Part shown: piece by piece, positions 11,601-22,018 of the stretch
Numbering within the stretch: the first letter of the stretch is position 1
Layout of the letters: every line of letters begins with the position of its first letter
Origin: Hybos culiciformis
Taxonomy: Eukaryota; Arthropoda; Insecta; Diptera; Hybotidae
Assembly: GCA_964007475.1 (NCBI GenBank)
Contig: OZ023274.1
Coordinates: forward strand, 73,729,303 to 73,793,302
Length of the DNA stretch: 64,000 nt
Direction of reading: 5' to 3'
Position numbers and translations under genes: made by a program
Notes under the pieces: model-generated
What the model was told of the DNA's origin: nothing
Seen by the model: the letters and a program-made list of their open reading frames with translations, nothing else
The model's database searches: none

Positions 11601-14600
11601 AGCATAAAAAAGACCACATAATATGAATAAAATTTGTTCCAATTATACGATTTTATACCTCTGCAAAAGGAAAGCTTTAAGAAAAATTCAATATAATATT
11701 CATAGAAAATGGAAAATGGGCGACAAAAGGTCTTTAGGTTAACTTTTTTTTTGTATAAATAAAGGAATATATGTAGGGACATTTATTATAATATCTATAT
11801 ATATATATATATAGTTAAATAACGTTATAATAATATAGTTTTACTTTTATGAAACTTTCAATATTTATGAACTCAGTCCTTGACCAAAACAAAATACTGC
11901 AAAATATTTTTGTAATTGATCAAACATTTAAAGGATTCGAAAGTTTTATTTACCATCGAACCCCTGAATTTAACTTACGATTGATTTTATAAAACTTAAA
12001 CGAAATGGATCGATACAGACATAAATTTTGAAGACACGTGCATTCAATCCAAATTTACTTATATAAATATTTTTTAATTTTTCTTCCAATAATAATATTC
12101 ACAATAAAATCTAAAGATTAAAATTTGTAAAGCATTAAATGAACCTGATGTAATACCAAACAAGTGAATGTATTTTACTTATTCAGGAAGTTGTTAACTA
12201 AAAATATGAATTTTTTTCAATTATGGACATGATGCACGACATGCATAACCCAAACGAAAATATTAATAATTTAACCTTATTAAGATAATATTATTAATAA
12301 TAAGGCTAACCTTGAACACTTAATGTGAACCTTGAACACTTAGTGAACCTATCCAAAGTAATAGAAATAAGGTCTTACTTAAAAAATAACTTTTCGAAAT
12401 GTGTTCGCCGTTCAGATAATAAAAATTCACACTCTTCTTTCCTGTCCAATCAATGGAATGGAATGTTATTTTCATTTAAATACCAAACTTACAACTAATA
12501 ATATTTTTCTAAGAAATTTTTGATTAAAATCCAAGTTCCACATGAGAACTTAAAATTTTTTTAAAGTTATCTAGAATAAAAAAATAAACAACAAAATTAG
12601 TAACAATCGTTGACCACATTATACTGCGGAGCAGAGTATTCTTTTTTATTTTGCAAATGCATTGCTTTTGCCATACAATAAAAAAGTTATTATTATTATT
12701 ATGAGGGATTTTTTGGTAACATTTTGTTTGGAATTTTTTTTTTAAAGTTTATTTTTTGTAAGATTCAATAATAATAATAATAAACAAGAAACTAAAAAAG
12801 CAATGCTTTTCCAAACTTTAAAAGTGAGAAATAATAGAGGGAGTGTGAAGTTATGAAAATTTAATTGAATGTCATACTAAGACAGCAATTTTATTTTATA
12901 CAAATAAATTTGAATTAGAATCATGGTAATACAAGAGGGTATTATTATATAATTCATATTCAATTGAAAATCATTCATTAATTAAATTTAATGGAACATA
13001 ATAGAACTATGAGAAATTTTGGATAACCCAATTTAAGATAGTGATAAAAGAATAAAGAAAACTATTAAATAAATTAATTTATTATATTTAAATTCAGTCA
13101 GTGGTGTTCTAAGATTAATTGAACTTGATCAATTTCATAGTTTTTTTTTTGCTGTATATATTTATGTATAGCAAATTCTTTTCGAATTTCTTTTGATATA
13201 CATACATACATTATTTTTCAAATGTTTATTTTTTCTACATTTTTTTTTCTCTCAATCCTATTGTATTTCGATTATTGTTTTGATTTGAAAAAAAAAAAAA
13301 ATAATAATAATAATAATAAAAATGTAAACAAAAAAAAACAAATTAAAAAGAATCAGATAGTGTACTATAGAGATACGAATACTATACTAATGTACTATAT
13401 GGCAAACTAATTTAATTATGAAAGAAAAATGAACGCAAATCAATTAAATTTGATATTATAAATTGGAATTTATATTTTAGTGTAAATAAAAAAAAATTGA
13501 AATTTTAAATATAAAATCGAGAATATGTTATGTATAATAAAATTGAGATGTTAATTAAGCAAATTTTATTTATATGTCTGCAACTAATGGAACATTGTAA
13601 TGTTTTACTTTTGACGTTCATCGTCAGTCATTGACTCGGACTAGAATTTGAAAGTGAATTCTTTTTTAGTTTTACGGATCATTGAAAGTCAATTGAACAG
13701 TTCAATTCAAAAGTGACATTAATTCGTGTTCAAATTAATGTAATTTGTACATATTTGGTGGATAAACTATAGAAACATTTAATTAAACAAAATACTATAG
13801 AAAAAAAGTCGCTAGATGAAAATTCTTGAAGTCGTTAGATGAAAATTCTTGTAAAGATAATTAATTTTTTGTTTACACGGAGTAATCATTTTTGTTGAAT
13901 GGTTGAAAGGTGATGAAAGTCAAAAATGTAAATGCTGCTTAATGTAGCATAATTCATTAAAAATTTAATCAACTTTAAATTTATAAATAATTGGGTAAAA
14001 AAAAAAATTAAGTAACATTAACTTTTTTCAACAACTATTATATAATTAATAAGCATGAAGCAAAAAATAAATATAACATCGTTCAGTTTTTATATTTTTT
14101 GATTAGAAATAAATCGGCCAATTTTACAGTCAATTATAATAATTTATATTTTGCGTTCAACATTTTGAAAGTTTTCTTAAATTTTATATATTTTTCATTT
14201 AAACTGAGACTTGAACAAATTTTAATACTTTTTAAAAAAAATTTTAGAATTTGAATTTTGGAAAAAAAAAAAAATTTCTTTTTCAAAAGTCAACATTTGC
14301 AGCTTTTAATCAACATAATCGCTGTCTTCTATTTTAATTTGTTTGGGAAAAAAGAAGAAAATTTAAGTAAAATATGTAGAGGTTGGGAAAAAATTTTTTA
14401 TACTTCACAATCAAAAATTTTTACGATGTATGAAATTGTTTTGTAGGTAATTATTTTTTCCAAAGAATTATTATCTTGTAATAAATAGCAGTTAAAATTC
14501 TTTAAATTTTAACGAGAATTTTAAACATAAAATTGTAAAAATTCTTAAAAAGATATTTCCAAGAATTGAATTTGATACTCTACTAATTTAAAGTAAGTAA

Positions 14601-15274
14601 TTGTAAATCAATTTGACTATTTTTATTTCAAATAAAATAGTTTTAATTTAATGATTTGGTAGTTAGCTTAAGCAAGTTTATATATAAATGTATATTATTT
14701 AACTATTATAAAAGTTAATTAGAAAAAATATACAGAGAAAGATAGATTGAAAAGTTCGACAAACAATAATTATTTTTTCAATTGAATAGGTACTTGAAAT
14801 AGTTAATAGGTTAAATATAATTTATTTTTTGTTTTATTTTTCATCTTTACAAAGCTTATATCCAAGCTGGTTAATTATTTACAATAATTATACTTATATA
14901 CTTATTGCAAATTTATTTAATTTGAGTATAAAACAAGTTTTTATAGTTAACTGATTTGATTGGGTGTTCATTGAAAATTGTATGGAATTTATTGTATAAT
15001 TTCGATCCGATATTGAAACAAGAGTTCGTCATATAATTAGCTGTATAAGTTCGAATTATAATTGGTTTGACATTTCTCAGAGATCTATTTTATATATAAG
15101 ATCAGCATATTGTTTGCAATTAGATTATAAGTAAATTTCAAGAGCAGGTAAATACGCGGAGGTTCCGAAGTTGGTAAATTTATTAATTTTAGTCTATCTC
15201 TGTATGAAGGGAGATTTAAGCAGTCAAGGCGTATTATTGTATGAAAGTATACCTCTAAGAATCGTTTTTTTTTA
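8640..15274. other. Gene desert, AT-rich
   Basis: I see no exons with credible splice sites, no tRNA and no large repeat. Minor features are a short tetramer run (tttc repeats near 8738), a 20-bp imperfect direct repeat of aaccttgaacactta (12308..12346), AAT-triplet runs (near 12768 and 13303), and a direct repeat of gtcgctagatgaaaattctt (about 13809 and 13832). All open stretches here are Lys/Asn/Phe/Ile-rich and unconvincing. Confidence 0.5.
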
Positions 15275-15365
15275 ATAATTTTAATGCGTTGGGGATCGTT
15301 ATGTTGTATTTAGTGCTATAGAATTTAGATCCCTAAATGGAGTATTATATGCGTCAATACACATG

Positions 15366-15468
15366 CAATCATTTAGATGCATCTGCGTAAATAATGAAAA
15401 AATTTAGATGCATCAGCGTATATAATGAAAAAATTTAGATGCATCAGCGTAAATAATGAAATCATTTC
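15366..15468 (+). repeat. 31-bp minisatellite in copy B
   Basis: About three units of gatgcatcagcgtaaataat plus gaaaaaattta. The same unit in reverse complement occurs about 4.5 times in copy C at 39339..39480, so copy number varies between family members. Confidence 0.85.
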
Positions 15469-15628
15469 GGTAATACCTAACAAACATAATAACTCTCACA
15501 ATATTTCAATACAGCCAAATACAAAAAAAAAGAGAAAAAATGAGAAGAAAAAATATTCTCTATTTGCAACTACCTCTCCCCTACGCATTAAAACAGTATA
15601 TTGGATATGTAAACAAAATTTGTTATAC

Positions 15629-15749
15629 AACTCGTTCTGTATTTACAGAAAAATACATTGACACTTGTCAATTTATATCACTCGACCTTCGGTCTCGTGA
15701 TATAAGTATTGACTCGTGTCAATGTATTTTTGTGTATACAGAACTCTTA
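15629..15749. repeat. Long near-perfect hairpin in copy B
   Basis: Two arms of about 60 bases pair around the apex gacc-ttc-ggtc at 15691. They share ttctgtat, aaaatacattgacac and tatatcac in inverted orientation. The same hairpin is conserved in copy C (about 39050..39175), and one arm survives in copy A (about 960..1030). Confidence 0.85.
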
Positions 15750-15790
15750 ATTAATAACAAATTTAGTTTACATATACAATAATCTACTAT

Positions 15791-18354
15791 AATATAATTA
15801 GATCTAGGTAAATGAAAAATTAAATATCATCGCAAATATCATTGGTGCTTCTCTTAGCATGAATTAGCTTAAAAAAAAAAAGAAGCGTATAATTAATTAA
15901 AAGTTAAAGTACCTCTTCTTATGTATAGAATTTATTAATATTTATTTTTTTTTATTAACAAATTGACTTTAATAAAAAAATATAATTTTTTTTTTCTTTG
16001 ATATCGTGCTGTTCTGAATTTTATTTAAAATAATGAATTAAAAGGGAAAAATGAAGAATAATAACTGTTTGTAAAAGTTTTCGAATGGAAAATTTTATTT
16101 TTTCTTTTTAATTTATTTTTATTTTTATTTTTTTTTTTTTGTATAAAAACAATAAAAATGAAAATATAAATAAAATAAAAATAACAAATAAGTTTTATCT
16201 CCAGGAACCAGAAAATATTTTATTTTAATTAAGTGTTTATTTTTTTATTTATACTTATATATATATATTTTTCTTTTATTAATTTTATATTTTATGAAAT
16301 TAATTTTAATTATAATTCCACTGTGCTTCTGTGGGAGATTTTATTATTATTTTTTTTTTTTCATAAAAAGTAAGTTAAATGAAATTTATGAGTTTGATTG
16401 ATATTGAGAAAGAGTAAAATCAAAATAGTAAATTTTAATTTAAAATACAATGAATTCAATTGGTATAATATTTTATTTATTTTTTTTTAATTTTAACTGA
16501 TTTTCAATTAGATATTTAAAATTTAATAGAAATATGATTGATGAGGAGACAATAAAAAAAATGTAAAGAAAAGTATCTCATAAATGAAGTATGGGATCCG
16601 TTTTCAACATTTCGATACAACATACAAGATACTTTACTTTTAAGGTATATAGGTCGTAATCGGAAGTTTAGGTTCCTTCAATACTATACTCCAATATGCC
16701 ATTCAGTCATGAACTGGACACAAATATAACAATTTTCATCGAAATACAGACGCCAGGCCGAGTACACGAAAACAGATATGGGTCTAATCATTTTTTAAGT
16801 TCCTTCAATCGACATCTAACTATAACCAACACACTTATCCACAAGCCATTAAACTATTTTAAAATACAGAATAAAAATATAAATTTTAAATCAAAATTAT
16901 TGTGATGCCTGGTTAGTTAAGAGCCTTTAATTTCCAAATCGTAGAATCTCATCCTGGTAGTCGTAGTGAAAATGAACGATATTTTGCATGTTTTGGAATT
17001 TAAAGAATTAAAGAAGGAAGAAATTTGAAACAAAACGCTTTTATAGTACACATACGACAATGTATTTATATATCTTATAAATGAAATATACGTAGCCAGT
17101 TTTTCAGATTTTGATTTCAAATGATTTCGCAATTTGTTAATTTTTTTTAATTGCTATATATAGTTTTTTAAGATTTCTTCACAATCAACCTTTTTCTACC
17201 CGTATAAATACTAATTTTTCAGAATTCCATTTAAAATTTCTAGAAAAACTTTAAAAATGCATTTGCATATAAATTTTGTACGGAATTTTTTATTTATTTT
17301 ATTTTTATCACACTCAATAAAACGAAACATGGATGATGGATTTATATTTCCAATGTAATACTAACAACATTGGAAATAAGTAGAACTAGAATATTTTTAT
17401 TATATTAATTCTTTTTATTATAGCCTAAACATTATAATGTCATCAAATGAACCGCAGCAGAGTTCTCTAATTAAAGTAAAGCTAAAGTATTTTTCATTTC
17501 TTATTTTTTCAATTTCATTATTAAATTGTATATTATAGTCAAGGTTTTCTTATAAGCACAATTTTTATACCGTATAATAAAAAAAATATTTTGATAGTGT
17601 TATATTCAAGTTTAAAAAAGTTTATATTTCAAATGATTTAATTTTTTCTATAAAAATAAATTTTTGTATTGCTAGAATTTAAATTAAAAAAAAAAAAAAA
17701 CTAAAAATTTAAGTTTTATTTTTTGGAATTGGCGCACATGAACTTTTTTTTTTTTTTTTTTCATATGACGATAACAAATGTATGATTTCTAAATGAACTG
17801 GCTGGCAATTTTCTCAAGTGTAAAAAATTAACACTTAATAAAACTGAAGTAAAATTCCATTAATAGAATGGATGTTTGCATAAAAATTTTTTTTGATTTA
17901 TTTTTTTTTTTTGAAATGCTTCTTGATTAAATTTGAAAATTAAATATTTTCTAGCAGAGAGAAGAAAACAAACAACAATTTTAATTCGTACTGCTGCTGC
18001 TACGGAAGATAACTTTCAAGACTTTTGTATGCACGGTGAAATATGTTTTCTAATTTATATTTTTTTTTTTATGAAATCACTGCAAAGAACTTTTAATTCA
18101 AAACAATTTTTCTTTCTTTGTTAAAAAAAAGCAATCTCCTGAAAATGAAAAAAATATTTAAATTAAAAATTCGGTTAATCGTCGAACTGATTCACATAAT
18201 GAGATATGAGATTTTTGTTCAACTTTTTTAAATTGAATTTATAGTTTGAAAAATAAGTAAGTAAATAAATTTCCCTCAGCAGAACCAAATATTACCCACT
18301 TAACATCCAAGCAAATGTAGACAAAATTCGTAACGAGGATTCAAATGCAATTAT
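15791..18354. other. AT-rich non-coding sequence with one weak exon-like patch
   Basis: No gene is called. A patch at 17955..18044 is less AT-rich, follows a ttttctag acceptor-like site and translates as AERRKQTTILIRTAAATEDN then FQDFCMHGEIC. The spacing of Cys, Gly and Cys is like part of an EGF domain. Without neighbouring exons this is too thin to annotate as a gene. Confidence 0.35.
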
Positions 18355-18424
18355 AATTAATTGTGAATAATTAATTGTGAATAATTAATTGTGAATAATT
18401 AATTGTGAATAATTAATTGTGAAT
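18355..18424 (+). repeat. 14-bp tandem repeat, five exact units
   Basis: The unit AATTAATTGTGAAT is repeated exactly five times with no mismatches. There are no spacers, so it is a minisatellite and not a CRISPR-like array. Confidence 0.95.
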
Positions 18425-19901
18425 ATTTATTGCATTTTCCTATCTTAACTTACTGCATTTACTTATAAATATAACATCTCAAAATTTGGACACAATATTT
18501 TTAAAATATATGTAAATTTTAATTCAAAATAAACTCAAGACCTTGAAGTTTCTTAAAGTTGAGTAAACTGGAAAAAAAAAACATAAAATATGTTCAAAGT
18601 ATAAACTTCGTTTGCTTGTTTAGGTCCCTTTTTTTTTTTTAATTTATATTCTTAAACGAAATTATATTTTTCTTAGAAAATATATTATTTCTGAATAGAA
18701 ATCTTTTTGTTTCAATAATTATTTAATTTAAATAAAAATTTCTATAAATATTAAAATTACTTAAATAAAAATATGTTAATGGAAATTTTACTTATATTTA
18801 ATAAGAAAAAAAAAGAGAAAAAAACTGATGGAAATCATTATTTAAGGAATTTTAATTAAAATAATATATACTTATATTTTTTTTTTCAATTCGAAGATAA
18901 ATTTGTATTGAAATTCTTTCTTTTTTTTTTACTTAATTTTTGTTACTTTTTTTTTCTTCAATTTTATTTATTTAATAGAAAAAAAAAATTTTTTTCTCTC
19001 TACTCAGGTGAACTTTGAACCTTCACCTACATTTTAATATACAATTTTTTTATTTTAAATATATTTATTATGCAAAAAAAAAAAATATACATTTATTTTT
19101 ATTTTTCGTTTTTTATATATCCTGGAGAAAATGAGTGTTTAATAAAACGTAATATTCCTTGAAGCTCATGCAAAATTTTTAGTTTTGTTGACACGAAAAT
19201 AACAGAAAACTAAATAAAAAAAATACTAAAATAAAATAGTTTTAAAGCCTGAAGTTCTTATTTTTTTTTTTTTGCGATTTTTTTGAATGGGAATTTTAAT
19301 TTGAATGAATGGTTGAAGAGTTGCAAATGAGTTGTTAAATTGTTGATCGCAAAATGTAGTAAAGAAAATATACACAAAATTTTTTGGTGCGGTGACTTCA
19401 GCCAAACGAAATTGATGTTTGAAACCTCCATGAGAAAGTGCAGATATGAAGAAAGCTCCAATGAACGATGCATTCATAGTTTTATGAAGTCTTTCACAGA
19501 CATTTTATGTTGCATTTGGAAATTCTATATTCTATCCCAATAGACGATATACATTTAATTCCAAGTTTCATACTAAATATTATTGATTATCGACGATTCA
19601 TAGTATTTAATAACCGAAAGATCTAGATAAGACAATGTAAAAATAATAAAAAAAAACAAAAGAGCTGTCATGGGACACCAGTTTGGAACGTAGTTCCTTA
19701 GCGTACATATAAATAATTTTCATTTTTTATCAATTCAAAATTTTATTAATTTAAAAAGAAACTTTTTTCTACTTTTCCCAGTTTTCTCTAATTTTGCATT
19801 TTTTTCATTTAAAGAAACCTTTTTTAAGGAGCAATTTTAGACTGTTTTTTCGAATTTCTAAGATCTTTTTTGACATCGAAAATTCAAAAAGCTAAAACTA
19901 A
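18425..19901. other. AT-rich non-coding sequence; open patch at 19258..19477 unexplained
   Basis: Mostly A/T runs. From 19258 to 19477 both minus-strand frames and the plus-strand frame stay open for about 200 bases. One minus frame reads MNASFIGAFFISALSHGGFK then HQFRLAEVTAPKNF, which looks less biased than other spurious translations, but there are no splice sites or homology that I recognise. Confidence 0.4.
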
Positions 19902-20294
19902 GAGTCTGTTCACTTATTAGTGATTATTGAAAAAATTGAAATCGGATTTAATATTCCAGATTTTTTAATTTGTAAACGACACGATTTTACTGCTGTTATT
20001 TAAAAAAAATGAAATAATTTTGTCCTAAAGCCGTTCACAAATTCAATTTTACTTCCTAAAATTCTGCAAAGGGAAATTTTAAATTTCCCATAACAAACTA
20101 AATTTGTAGGTGAATTCAAAAACTAAAATTGTATAGAAAAGAAAAAAGCGGCAAAAATGGGTAAGAAAATTCGGTCGGTCACGTATTATTATAAGTTTTT
20201 GATTTCAGTCAGCCAAATATTATTTTATAAGTAGTTAATTTTAGCAGATTATACAGAATGCAGAAAATTACGTCCTCAATTTAGAAATTGTGAC
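19902..20294 (+). mobile_element. Truncated copy of the 464-bp MITE found at 33154
   Basis: It begins with the same terminal repeat GAGTCTGTTCACTTATTAG and follows the complete copy (33154..33617) closely through aattctgcaaagggaaat, aaaagcggcaaaaatggg and ttagaaattgtgac at 20294. It then breaks off where the repeat array sequence begins. The right inverted repeat is missing. It lacks a short segment (ctacttttaagt) present in the complete copy. Confidence 0.85.
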
Positions 20295-20434
20295 TCTCAG
20301 TTTATCAATTTTCATACAACGTTCAATAAAAAACTATTACTATTTGCCGCGAGAGGGACTGTTTATTTGCCGCGAAAGGGACTGTTTACATTTTATCAAA
20401 TCATATAAAATGCGACGGCGTCGACTCATTATTT

Positions 20435-22018
20435 AAACTTTAAAAAAATTAACAGGTATCGTTAATATTGACTGTTTTGACAACCCATTTATTTAAATTT
20501 TTTTCACCCATAAGTATGTGCTATTTTTCGCCATTGGGGCACTATTTGAATATTTAACTAAGTATGACTCTTTTGTTTACATTTGTTTTCACCTATAAGT
20601 ATGTGCCTTTTTTCGCCATAGGAGTCGCAATTTGGAGATTTAAACAAGTGAATACTTATAAATTTAAATTTTTTGTTTTTGTTGTTTTTGCAACACAAAA
20701 AAAAAGAAATATCATAAGCCAAAATGGCAAAGTATCGAAATATTTAACGCCGGCAGACGACTTGACTTGCCTTGGTACCGAATAGCGCCTTTATATTGGC
20801 AAAATAATACTGACAAAATTATACAAGATTTTTATTAACATTGAAATTAGTATGAAAATCTAAATTTTATTTGAACTATAAAATATTAATTAGTTAATAA
20901 TAAAAAATTAATATTTACTAAATATTTAATTTTATAAATATTTTATAAATTAAAGTAAAATTTAAGTTTATCAATTTTCATACAAAGTTCAATAAAAAAT
21001 ACAAGAGCCGGCGGGACGTTTGATAGATGTGAAACATCGGAATTATTTTGTACAGAAAAGAAAACTTTAAAAAAATTAACAGGTATCGTTAATATACTTA
21101 TAAATTTTAATTTTTTGTTTTTGTTGTTTTTGCAACACAAAAAAAAACAATTGTCAGGCGTGGCAAAGTATCGAAATATCTAACGCCGGCAGACGACTTG
21201 ACTTGACTTGACTTAACTTAACTTAACTTAACTTAACTTAACTTGACTTGACTTGACTTGACTTGACTTGACTTGACTTGACTTGACTTGACTTGACTTG
21301 ACTTGACTTGACTTGACTTGACTTGACTTGACTTGACTTGACTTGACTTGACTTGACTTGACTTGGTACCGAATAGCGCCTTTATATTGACAAAATTATA
21401 CAAGATTTACGTGTAAAAATGAAATTAGTATGAAAATCTAGATTTTATTTGAAATATAAAAATTAATTAGTTAATAATAAAAAAATAATATTTTCTAAGT
21501 ATTTTATTAATATTTTATAAAATCAAATAAAATTTAAGTTTTCATCAAATCATATAAAATGCGACGGCGTCGGCTCATTATTTAAACTTTAAAAAAATTA
21601 ACAGGTATCGTTGATTTACTTATAAATTTTAATTTTTTGTTTTTGTTGTTTGCAACACAAAAAAACAAATATCATAGCCAAAATGGCAAAGTATCGAAAT
21701 ATATTACGCCGGCAGACGACTTGACTTGCTTGGTACCGAATAGCGCCTTTATATTGGCAAAATAAACTGACAAAATTATACAAGATTTTTATTAACATTG
21801 AAATTAGTATGAAAATCTAAATTTTATTTGAACTATAAAATATTAATTAGTTAATAATAAAAAATTAATATTTTCTAAATATTTTATTTTATAAATATTT
21901 TATAAATTGAAATAAAATTTAAGTTTATCAATTTTCATACAAAGTTCAATAAAAAACACAAGAGCCGGCGGGACGTTTGATAGATGTGAAACATCGGAAT
22001 TATTTTGTACAGATAATA
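20435..22018 (+). repeat. Three-unit direct repeat array, units of about 430-630 bp
   Basis: Units start with aaactttaaaaaaattaaca at 20435, 21061 and 21584. Each contains gcaaagtatcgaaatat, then cgccggcagacgacttgact, then ggtaccgaatagcgccttta, then an AT-rich tail with gaaattagtatgaaaatcta. Units one and three end in acaagagccggcgggacgtt (21000 and 21958). Unit two instead runs into catataaaatgcgacggcgt, the sequence that also precedes unit one (20402). Unit one has an extra inner duplication of tcacc(c/t)ataagtatgtgc (about 20505 and 20590). No protein is encoded. The array abuts the truncated MITE ending at 20294 and may have transposed with or into it. Confidence 0.85.
21196..21365 (+). 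repeat. Pentanucleotide microsatellite (ACTTG/ACTTA)34
   Basis: Thirty-four uninterrupted 5-bp units: three ACTTG, six ACTTA, then twenty-five ACTTG. The same position in sister units one (20756) and three (21718) has only two ACTTG units. The expansion therefore happened within this unit, and the two sister units show the short state. Confidence 0.97.

Larger units (their letters stand above)
15275..15790 (+). repeat. Hairpin-minisatellite dispersed element, copy B
   Basis: This matches copy C (39010..39560) in reverse complement over most of its length. Landmarks in order are tgttgtatttagtgctatag (15303), tatgcgtcaatacacatgca (15350), a 31-bp minisatellite of about three units (15366..15468), a poly-A-rich spacer, the long hairpin (15629..15749), and the end motif tagtttacatatacaataat followed by ctactat (about 15766..15790). 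No protein is encoded. The structure could belong to a non-autonomous foldback-like or Helitron/Helentron-like element. I cannot fix the class because target duplications are not clear. Confidence 0.75.
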
